Shown: positions 37,901-49,900 of the stretch, piece after piece | Numbering within the stretch: the first letter of the stretch is position 1 | Layout: each line of letters begins with the position of its first letter | DNA from: Antedon bifida | Lineage: Eukaryota > Echinodermata > Crinoidea > Comatulida > Antedonidae | NCBI GenBank assembly: GCA_963402885.1 | Contig: OY727093.1 | Location: 12,721,501 to 12,785,500, forward strand | Reading direction: 5' to 3' | Length of the DNA: 64,000 nucleotides | The notes under the pieces: generated by a model | Databases searched by the model: none | What the model was told of the DNA's origin: nothing | What the model saw: the letters and a program-made list of their open reading frames with translations, nothing else | Position numbers and translations under genes: made by a program

Positions 37901-40900
37901 GATGTAGTAGCGACAGAAGTTGATATAGTATCTGTCATTAGATTTTCTGTTGCAACATCAATCGTAGTTGATATTTTCGAAGTGCCAACTTCAGTTGTTC
38001 CATATGTCAAAGTTTTTTGACTATCTGTTGTATCTTCTATAGATGTAGAGAGGACAGATGTTGATATACTATTTATAGTTGGAATTTCTGTTGTAATATC
38101 AATCGTTGAAAATAATCTTGTTGTGTCGTAATTAGTTACCACGGTAGCCGGCTTTTCTTTTGTAGTTATTATATTTGAAGTGCCAAATGTTAATGTTGTT
38201 TGACCAACTATTGTCTCTCCTGTTGATGTAGAAGCAACAGAAGTTGCAACTTCAGAAGTTATGGTATCTTCACTTGAAGTTGTATCAACTGCTGTTGGTT
38301 CTTTCGTCGTTAATATCTCTTTATCGGTTGTGAAATCAACCACAGGGGTAGCCACTTTGGTTGTTATTTCACCAGAAATCATATCTTCACTTGTAGTTGT
38401 ATCAACTATTGTTGGTTCTTCTGTCGTTGATATCGTATTTTTTGTTGTAAAATCAACCACAGTGGTAAACGGTTGGGTTTTTGTGTCCCCAGAAGTCAAA
38501 TCTTCACTTGTAATTGTATCAATAGTTGTAGTTTCTTCTGTTGTTGATTTTCTTAGTGAGGTAGCGAGTTTGGTTGTTATTTCCCCAGGAGTCATATCTT
38601 CACTTGTAGTTGTATCAACTATTGTTGGTTCTTCTGTTGCTGATATCGTATTATTTGTTGTGAAATCAACCACAGTGGTAAACTGTTTGGTTGTTGTGTC
38701 CCCGGAAGTCATATCTACAATTGTAGTTGCATCAACTGTTGTTGTTTCTTCTATCGGTGATATATCTTTGTCGGTTGTGAAATCAACCACAGTGGTAGCA
38801 AGTTTGGTTGTTGCATCCCCAGAAGTTATATCTTCACGTGTAGTTGTATCAACTGTTGTTGGTTCTTCTGTCGTTGATTTCTCCTGGTTGGTTGTGAAAT
38901 CAACCACACTGGTGAATAGTTTGGTTGTTGTGTCCCCAGAAGTCATACCCTTTCTTGAAGTAGTATCAACAGTTGCAGTTTCTTCAGTCGTTGATATCTT
39001 CTGATCTGTAGTTAAATCAACCTCAGTGGTAGACAGTTTGGTTGTTGTATCCTCAGAACTCATATTTTCACTTGTAGTTGTATTAATTGTTGTCGGTTCT
39101 TCTGTCGTTGATATCTTCTCATATGTTGTAAAATCAACCTCAGTGGTAGACAGTTTGGTTGTTGTATCCCCAGAAGTCATATCTTCACTTGAAGTTATAT
39201 CAACTGGTGTTGGTTCTTTCGTCGTTAATCTCTCTTTATCGGTTGTGAAATCAACCACAGTGGTAGACAGTTTGGTTGTTTTGTCCTCAGGAGTCATACC
39301 TTTTCTTGAAGTAGTATCAACAGTTGCAGTTTCTTCAGTCGTTGGTATCTTCTCATCGGTAGTTAAATCAATCACAGTGGTAGACAGTTTGGTTGTTGTA
39401 TCCTCAGAACTCATATTTTCACTTGACGTTGTATCAACTGTTGTTGGATTTTCTGTCGCTGATATATCTTTGACGGTTGTAAAATCAACCACAGTGGTAG
39501 CAAGTTTGATTGTTGTATCCCCAGAAGTCATATCTACACTTGTAGTTATATCAACTGTTGTTGTTTCTTCTATAGTTGATATCTTATTGTTTGTTGTGAT
39601 ATCAAAAATAGTGGTATCCAGTTTGGCTGTTGTGTCCCCAGAAGTCATATCTTCACTTGAAGTTATATCAACTGGTGTTGGTTCTTTCGTCGTTAATATC
39701 TCTTTGTCGGTTGTGAAATCAACCACAGTGGTGAACAATTTGGTTGTTGTGTCCCCAGAAGTCATACCTTTTCTTGAAGTAGTATCAAAAGTTACAGTTT
39801 CTTCAGTCGTTGGTATCTTCTGATCGGTAGTTAAATCAATCACAGTGGAAGACAGTTTGGTTGTTGTATTCCCAGAAGTTATATCTTCACTTGTAGTTGT
39901 ATCAACTGTTGTTGCTTCTTCTATCGTTGATATCTTATTATTTGTAGTTAAATCAACCTCAGTGGTAGACAGTTTGGTTGTTGTATCCTCAGAAGTCATA
40001 TCTTCACTTGTAGTTGTATCAACTGTTGTCGGTTCTTCTGTTGTTGATATTTTCTTGTCCGTTGTAGAGTCAAACAGAGTGGTAAACACTTCAGTTGTAT
40101 GTTCGGAAGTCATGCCTTCACTTGAAATTGTATCAGCAGTTGTAATTTCTTCAGACGTTGATATCTTCTCATCTGTTGTAAAATCGACCTCAGTGGTAGA
40201 CAGTTTGGTTGTTGTATCCTTAGATGTTATATCTTCACTTGTAGTTGTATCAACTGTTGTTGGTTCTTCTGTCGTTGATATTTTCTTGTCCGTTGTGTAG
40301 TCAAACAGAGTGGTAGACTCTTCAGTTGTATCTTCAGAAGTCATACCTTCACTTGAATTTGTATCAGCAGTTGTAGTTTCTCCAGTCGTTGATATCTTCT
40401 CATCTGTATACAGTCTGGTTGTTGTATCCTCAGAAGTCATAACCTCACTTGATGTTGTATCAACTGTTGTTGGGTTTTCTGTCATTAATATATCATTCTC
40501 TGTTGTAAAATCAATCTCAGTGGTAGACAGTTTGGTTGTTGTATCCCCAGAAGTCATATCTTCACTTGTAGTTGTATCAACTGTTGTCGGTTCTTCTGTT
40601 GTTGATATTTTCTTGTCCGTTGTAGAGTCAAACAGAGTAGTAAACACTTCAGTTGTACGTTCGGAAGTCATACCTTTACTTGAAATTGTATCAGCAGTTG
40701 TAATTTCTCCAGTCGTTGATATCTTTTCATCTGTAGTTAAATCAACCACAGTGGTAGACAGTTTGGTTGTTGTATCTTCAGAAGTCTTAACTTCACTTGA
40801 AGTTGTATCAACTGTTGTAGGTTTTTCTGTCGTTGATATTTTCTTGTCCGTTGTGGAGTCAAACAGAGTAGTAGACAATTCAGTTGTATGTTCGGAAGTC

Positions 40901-43900
40901 ATACCTTCACTTGAATTTGTATCAGCAGTTGTAATTTCTTCAGACGTTGATATCTTCTCATCTGTAGTTAAATCAACCACAGTGGTAGACAGTTTGGGTG
41001 TTGTATCCTCAGAAGTCATAACTTCACTTGAATTTGTATCAACTGTTGTTGGTTTTTCTGTCGTCAATATATCATTCTCTGTTGTAAAATCAACCTCAGT
41101 GGTAGACAGTTTGGTTGTTGCATCGTCAGAAGTCATATCTTCACTTGTAGTTGTATCAACTGCTGTCGGTTCTTCTGTTGTTGATATTTTCTTGTCCGTT
41201 GTGGAGTCAAACAGAGTGGTAAACACTTCAGTTGTATGTTCGGAAGTCATACCTTCACTTGAAATTGTATCAGCAGTTGTAATTTCTTCAGACGTTGATA
41301 TCTTCTCATCTGTTGTAAAATCGACCTTAGTGGTAGACAGTTTGGTTGTTGTATCCTCAGATGTTATATCTTCACTTGTAGTTGTATCAACTGTTGTCGG
41401 TTCTTCTGTCGTTGATATTTTCTTGTCCGTTGTGTAGTCAAACAGAGTGGTAGACTCTTCAGTTGTATCTTCAGAAGTCATACCTTCACTTGAATTTGTA
41501 TCAGCAGTTGTAATTTCTCCAGTCGTTGATATCTTTTCATCTGTAGTTAAATCAACCACAGTGGTAGACAGTTTGGTTGTTGTATCTTCAGAAGTCATAA
41601 CTTCACTTGAAGTTGTATCAACTGTTGTAGGTTTTTCTGTCGTTGATATTTTCTTGTCCGTTGTGGAGTCAAACAGAGTAGTAGACAATTCAGTTGTATG
41701 TTCGGAAGTCATACCTTCACTTGAATTTGTATCAGCAGTTGTAATTTCTTCAGACGTTGATATCTTCTCATCTGTAATTAAATCAACCACAGTGGTAGAC
41801 AGTTTGGGTGTTGTATCCTCAGAAGTCATAACTTCACTTGAATTTGTATCAACTGTTGTTGGTTTTTCTGTCGTCAATATATCATTCTCTGTTGTAAAAT
41901 CAACCTCAGTGGTAGACAGTTTGGTTGTTGCATCCTCAGAAGTCATATCTTCACTTGTAGTTGTATCAACTGCTGTCGGTTCTTCTGTTGTTGATATTTT
42001 CTTATCCGTTGTGTAGTCAAACAGAGTGGTAAACATTTCAGTTGTATGTTCGGAAGTCATACCTTCACTTGAAATTGTATCAGCAGTTGTAATTTCTTCA
42101 GACGTTGATATCTTCTCATCTGTAGTTAATTTCACCACAGTGGTAGACAGTTTGGTTGTTGTATCCTCAGATGTTATATCTTCACTTGTAGTTGTTTCAA
42201 CTGTTGTCGGTTCTTCTGTCGTTGATATTTTCTTGTCCGTTGTGGAGTCAAACAGAGTGGTAGATACTTCAGTTGTATCTTCAGAAGTCATACCTTCACT
42301 TGAATTTGTATCAGCAGTTGTAGTTTCTCCAGTCGTTGATATTTTCTCATCTGTATACAGTCTGGTTGTTGTATCCTCAGAAGTCATAACCTCACTTGAT
42401 GTTGTATCAACTGTTGTTGGGTTTTCTGTCATTAATATATCATTCTCTGTTGTAAAATCAATCTTAGTGGTAGACAGTTTGGTTGTTGTATCCCCAGAAG
42501 TCATATCTTCACTTGTAGTTGTATCAACTGTTGTCGGTTCTTCTGTTGTTGATATTTTCTTGTCCGTTGTAGAGTCAAACAGAGTGGTAAACACTTCAGT
42601 TGTATGTTCGGAAGTCATACCTTCACTTGAAATTGTATCAGCAGTTGTAATTTCTCCAGTCGTTGATATCTTTTCATCTGTAGTTAAATCAACCACAGTG
42701 GTAGACAGTTTGGTTGTTGTATCCCCAGAAGTCATATCTTCACTTGTAGTTGTATCAACTGTTGTCGGTTCTTCTGTTGTTGATATTTTCTTGTCCGTTG
42801 TAGAGTCAAACAGAGTGGTAAACACTTCAGTTGTATGTTCGGAAGTCATACCTTCACTTGAAATTGTATCAGCAGTTGTAATTTCTCCAGTCGTTGATAT
42901 CTTTTCATCTGTAGTTAAATCAACCACAGTGGTAGACAGTTTGGTTGTTGTATCTTCAGAAGTCATAACTTCACTTGAAGTTGTATCAACTGTTGTAGGT
43001 TTTTCTGTCGTTGATATTTTCTTGTCCGTTGTGGAGTCAAACAGAGTGGTAGACAATTCAGTTGTATGTTCGGAAGTCATACCTTCACTTGAATTTGTAT
43101 CAGCAGTTGTAATTTCTTCAGACGTTGATATCTGTTCATCTGTAGTTAATTTCACTACAGTGGTAGACAGCTTGGTTGTTGTATCGTCAGAGGTCCTATC
43201 CTCACTTGAAGTTGTATCAACTGTTGTCGGTTCTTCTGTTGTTGATATTTTCTTGTCCGTTGTGGAGTCAAACAGAGTGGTAAACACTTCAGTTGTATGT
43301 TCGGAAGTCATACCTTCACTTGAAATTGTATCAGCAGTTGTAATTTCTTCAGACGTTGATATCTTCTCATCTGTAGTTAATTTCACCACAGTGGTAGACA
43401 GTTTGGTTGTTGTATCGTCAGAGGTCATATCTTCACTTGTAGTTGTATCAACTGTTGTCAGTTCTTCTGTTGTTGATATTTTATTGTCCGTTGTGGAGTC
43501 AAAGAGAGTGGTAGACAATTCAGTTGTATGTTCGGAAGTCATACCTTCACTTGAAATTGTATCAGCAGTTGTAATTTCTTCAGACGTTGATATCTTCTCA
43601 TCTGTTGTAAAATCGACCTCAGTGGTAGACAGTTTAGTTGTTGTATCCTCAGATGTTATATCTTTACTTGTAGTTGTATCAACTGTTGTCGGTTCTTCTG
43701 TCGTTGATATTTTCATGTCCGTTGTAGAGTCAAACAGAGTGGTAGACAATTCAGTTGTATGTTCGGAAGTCATACCTTCACTTGAAATTGTATCAGCAGT
43801 TGTAATTTCTTCAGACGTTGATATCTTCTCATCTGTAGTTAATTTCACCACAGTGGTAGACAGTTTGGTTGTTGTATCCTCAGATGTTATATCTTCACTT

Positions 43901-46900
43901 GTAGTTGTTTCACCTGTTGTCGGTTCTTCTTTCGTTGAAATGTTATTGTCCGTTGTGGAGTCAAACAGAGTGGTAGACTCTTCAGTTGTATCCTCAGAAG
44001 TCATACCTTCACTTGAAGTTGTATCAGCAGTTGTAGTTTCTCCAGTCGTTGATATCTTCTCATCTGTATACAGTCTGGTTGTTGTATCCTCAGAAGTCAT
44101 AACCTCACTTGATGTTGTATCAACTGTTGTTGGGTTTTCTGTCATTAATATATCATTCTCTGTTGTAAAATCAATCTCAGTGGTAGACAGTTTGGTTGTT
44201 GTATCCCCAGAAGTCATATCTTCACTTGTAGTTGTATCAACTGTTGTCGGTTCTTCTGTTGTTGTTATTTTCTTGTCCGTTGTAGAGTCAAACAGAGTGG
44301 TAAACACTTCAGTTGTATGTTCGGAAGTCATACCTTCACTTGAAATTGTATCAGCAGTTGTAATTTCTCCAGTCGTTGATATCTTTTCATCTGTAGTTAA
44401 ATCAACCACAGTGGTAGACAGTTTGGTCGTTGTATCTTCAGAAGTCATAACTTCACTTGAAGTTGTATCAACTGTTGTAGGTTTTTCTGTCGTTGATATT
44501 TTCTTGTCCGTTGTGGAGTCAAACAGAGTGGTAGACAATTCAGTTGTATGTTCGGTAGTCATACCTTCACTTGAATTTGTATCAGCAGTTGTAATTTCTT
44601 CAGACGTTGATATCTTCTCATCTGTAGTTAAATCAACCACAGTGGTAGACAGTTTGGTTGTTGTATCCTCAGAAGTCATAACTTCACTTGAAGTTGTATC
44701 AACTGTAGTTGGTTTTTCTGTCGTCAATATATCATTCTCTGTTGTAAAATCAACCTCAGTGGTAGACAGTTTGGTTGTTGCATCCTCAGAAGTCATATCT
44801 TCACTTGTAGTTGTATCAACTGTTGTCGGTTCTTCTGTCGTTGATATTTTCTTGTCCGTTGTGGAGTCAAACAGAGTGGTAGACAATTCAGTTGTATGTT
44901 CGGAAGTCATACCTTCACTTGAATTTGTATCAGCAGTTGTAATTTCTTCAGACGTTGATATCTTTTCATCTGTAGTTAATTTCACCACAGTGGTAGACAG
45001 CTTGGTTGTTGTATCGTCAGAGGTCCTATCCTCACTTGAAGTTGTATCAACTGTTGTCGGTTCTTCTGTTGTTGATATTTTATTGTCCGTTGTGGAGTCA
45101 AAGAGAGTGGTAGACAATTCAGTTGTATGTTCGGAAGTCATACCTTCACTTGAAATTGTATCAGCAGTTGTAATTTCTTCAGACGTTGATATCTTCTCAT
45201 CTGTTGTAAAATCGACCTCAGTGGTAGACAGTTTAGTTGTTGTATCCTCAGATGTTATATCTTTACTTGTAGTTGTATCAACTGTTGTCGGTTCTTCTGT
45301 CGTTGATATTTTCTTGTCCGTTGTAGAGTCAAACAGAGTGGTAGACAATTCAGTTGTATGTTCGGAAGTCATACCTTCACTTGAAATTGTATCAGCAGTT
45401 GTAATTTCTTCAGACGTTGATATCTTCTCATCTGTAGTTAATTTCACCACAGTGGTAGACAGTTTGGTTGTTGTATCCTCAGATGTTATATCTTCACTTG
45501 TAGTTGTTTCACCTGTTGTCGGTTCTTCTTTCGTTGAAATGTTATTGTCCGTTGTGGAGTCAAACAGAGTGGTAGACTCTTCAGTTGTATCCTCAGAAGT
45601 CATACCTTCACTTGAAGTTGTATCAGCAGTTGTAGTTTCTCCAGTCGTTGATATCTTCTCATCTGTATACAGTCTGGTTGTTGTATCCTCAGAAGTCATA
45701 ACCTCACTTGATGTTGTATCAACTGTTGTTGGGTTTTCTGTCATTAATATATCATTCTCTGTTGTAAAATCAATCTCAGTGGTAGACAGTTTGGTTGTTG
45801 TATCCCCAGAAGTCATATCTTCACTTGTAGTTGTATCAACTGTTGTCGGTTCTTCTGTTGTTGATATTTTCTTGTCCGTTGTAGAGTCAAACAGAGTGGT
45901 AAACACTTCAGTTGTATGTTCGGAAGTCATACCTTCACTTGAAATTGTATCAGCAGTTGTAATTTCTCCAGTCGTTGATATCTTTTCATCTGTAGTTAAA
46001 TCAACCACAGTGGTAGACAGTTTGGTTGTTGTATCTTCAGAAGTCATAACTTCACTTGAAGTTGTATCAACTGTTGTAGGTTTTTCTGTCGTTGATATTT
46101 TCTTGTCCGTTGTGGAGTCAAACAGAGTGGTAGACAATTCAGTTGTATGTTCGGTAGTCATACCTTCACTTGAATTTGTATCAGCAGTTGTAATTTCTTC
46201 AGACGTTGATATCTTCTCATCTGTAGTTAAATCAACCACAGTGGTAGACAGTTTGGTTCTTGTATCCTCAGAAGTCATAACTTCACTTGAAGTTGTATCA
46301 ACTGTAGTTGGTTTTTCTGTCGTCAATATATCATTCTCTGTTGTAAAATCAACCTCAGTGGTAGACAGTTTGGTTGTTGCATCCTCAGAAGTCATATCTT
46401 CACTTGTAGTTGTATCAACTGTTGTCGGTTCTTCTGTCGTTGAAATTTTCTTGTCCGTTGTGGAGTCAAACAGAGTGGTAGACAATTCAGTTGTATGTTC
46501 GGAAGTCATACCTTCACTTGAATTTGTATCAGCAGTTGTAATTTCTTCAGACGTTGATATCTTTTCATCTGTAGTTAATTTCACCACAGTGGTAGACAGC
46601 TTGGTTGTTGTATCGTCAGAGGTCCTATCCTCACTTGAAGTTGTATCAACTGTTGTCGGTTCTTCTGTTGTTGATATTTTCTTGTCCGTTGTGGAGTCAA
46701 ACAGAGTGGTAAACACTTCAGTTGTATGTTCGGAAGTCATACCTTCACTTGAAATTGTATTAGCAGTTGTAATTTCTTCAGACGTTGATATCTTCTCATC
46801 TGTAGTTAATTTCACCACAGTGGTAGACAGTTTGGTTGTTGTATCGTCAGAGGTCATATCTTCACTTGTAGTTGTATCAACTGTTGTCAGTTCTTCTGTT

Positions 46901-49900
46901 GTTGATATTTTATTGTCCGTTGTGGAGTCAAACAGAGTGGAAGACAATTCAGTTGTATGTTCGGAAGTCATACCTTCAATTGAAATTGTATCAGCAGTTG
47001 TAATTTCTTCAGACGTTGATATCTTCTCATCTGTTGTAAAATCGACCTCAGTGGTAGACAGTTTGGTTGTTGTATCCTCAGATGTTATATCTTCACTTGT
47101 AGTTGTATCAACTGTTGTCGGTTCTTCTGTCGTTGATATTTTCTTGTCCGTTGTGTAGTCAAACAGAGTGGTAGACAATTCAGTTGTATGTTCGGAAGTC
47201 ATACCTTCACTTGAAATTGTATCAGCAGTTGTAATTTCTTCAGACGTTGATATCTTCTCATCTGTAGTTAATTTCACCACAGTGGTAGACAGTTTGGTTG
47301 TTGTATCCTCAGATGTTATATCTTCACTTGTAGTTGTTTCAACTGTTGTCGGTTCTTCTGTCGTTGATATTTTCTTGTCCGTTGTGGAGTCAAACAGAGT
47401 GGTAGATACTTCAGTTGTATCTTCAGAAGTCATACCTTCACTTGAATTTGTATCAGCAGTTGTAGTTTCTCCAGTCGTTGATATTTTCTCATCTGTATAC
47501 AGTCTGGTTGTTGTATCCTCAGAAGTCATAACCTCACTTGATGTTGTATCAACTGTTGTTGGGTTTTCTGTCATTAATATATCATTCTCTGTTGTAAAAT
47601 CAATCTCAGTGGTAGACAGTTTGGTTGTTGTATCCCCAGAAGTCATATCTTCACTTGTAGTTGTATCAACTGTTGTCGGTTCTTTTGTTGTTAATATTTT
47701 CTTGTCCGTTGTAGAGTCAAACAGAGTGGTAAACACTTCAGTTGTATGTTCGGAAGTCATACCTTCACTTGAAATTGTATCAGCAGTTGTAATTTCTTCA
47801 GACGTTGATATCTTCTCATCTGTTGTAAAATCGACCTCAGTGGTAGACAGTTTAGTTGTTGTATCCTCAGATGTTATATCTTTACTTGTAGTTGTATCAA
47901 CTGTTGTCGGTTCTTCTGTCGTTGATATTTTCTTGTCCGTTGTAGAGTCAAACAGAGTGGTAGACAATTCAGTTGTATGTTCGGAAGTCATACCTTCACT
48001 TGAAATTGTATCAGCAGTTGTAATTTCTTCAGACGTTGATATCTTCTCATCTGTAGTTAATTTCACCACAGTGGTAGACAGTTTGGTTGTTGTATCCTCA
48101 GATGTTATATCTTCACTTGTAGTTGTTTCACCTGTTGTCGGTTCTTCTTTCGTTGAAATGTTATTGTCCGTTGTGGAGTCAAACAGAGTGGTAGACTCTT
48201 CAGTTGTATCCTCAGAAGTCATACCTTCACTTGAAGTTGTATCAGCAGTTGTAGTTTCTCCAGTCGTTGATATCTTCTCATCTGTATACAGTCTGGTTGT
48301 TGTATCCTCAGAAGTCATAACCTCACTTGATGTTGTATCAACTGTTGTTGGGTTTTCTGTCATTAATATATCATTCTCTGTTGTAAAATCAATCTCAGTG
48401 GTAGACAGTTTGGTTGTTGTATCCCCAGAAGTCATATCTTCACTTGTAGTTGTATCAACTGTTGTCGGTTCTTCTGTTGTTGATATTTTCTTGTCCGTTG
48501 TAGAGTCAAACAGAGTGGTAAACACTTCAGTTGTATGTTCGGAAGTCATACCTTCACTTGAAATTGTATCAGCAGTTGTAATTTCTCCAGTCGTTGATAT
48601 CTTTTCATCTGTAGTTAAATCAACCACAGTGGTAGACAGTTTGGTTGTTGTATCTTCAGAAGTCATAACTTCACTTGAAGTTGTATCAACTGTTGTAGGT
48701 TTTTCTGTCGTTGATATTTTCTTGTCCGTTGTGGAGTCAAACAGAGTGGTAGACAATTCAGTTGTATGTTCGGTAGTCATACCTTCACTTGAATTTGTAT
48801 CAGCAGTTGTAATTTCTTCAGACGTTGATATCTTCTCATCTGTAGTTAAATCAACCACAGTGGTAGACAGTTTGGTTCTTGTATCCTCAGAAGTCATAAC
48901 TTCACTTGAAGTTGTATCAACTGTAGTTGGTTTTTCTGTCGTCAATATATCATTCTCTGTTGTAAAATCAACCTCAGTGGTAGACAGTTTGGTTGTTGCA
49001 TCCTCAGAAGTCATATCTTCACTTGTAGTTGTATCAACTGTTGTCGGTTCTTCTGTCGTTGAAATTTTCTTGTCCGTTGTGGAGTCAAACAGAGTGGTAG
49101 ACAATTCAGTTGTATGTTCGGAAGTCATACCTTCACTTGAATTTGTATCAGCAGTTGTAATTTCTTCAGACGTTGATATCTTTTCATCTGTAGTTAATTT
49201 CACCACAGTGGTAGACAGCTTGGTTGTTGTATCGTCAGAGGTCCTATCCTCACTTGAAGTTGTATCAACTGTTGTCGGTTCTTCTGTTGTTGATATTTTC
49301 TTGTCCGTTGTGGAGTCAAACAGAGTGGTAAACACTTCAGTTGTATGTTCGGAAGTCATACCTTCACTTGAAATTGTATTAGCAGTTGTAATTTCTTCAG
49401 ACGTTGATATCTTCTCATCTGTAGTTAATTTCACCACAGTGGTAGACAGTTTGGTTGTTGTATCGTCAGAGGTCATATCTTCACTTGTAGTTGTATCAAC
49501 TGTTGTCAGTTCTTCTGTTGTTGATATTTTATTGTCCGTTGTGGAGTCAAACAGAGTGGAAGACAATTCAGTTGTATGTTCGGAAGTCATACCTTCAATT
49601 GAAATTGTATCAGCAGTTGTAATTTCTTCAGACGTTGATATCTTCTCATCTGTTGTAAAATCGACCTCAGTGGTAGACAGTTTGGTTGTTGTATCCTCAG
49701 ATGTTATATCTTCACTTGTAGTTGTATCAACTGTTGTCGGTTCTTCTGTCGTTGATATTTTCTTGTCCGTTGTGTAGTCAAACAGAGTGGTAGACAATTC
49801 AGTTGTATGTTCGGAAGTCATACCTTCACTTGAAATTGTATCAGCAGTTGTAATTTCTTCAGACGTTGATATCTTCTCATCTGTAGTTAATTTCACCACA

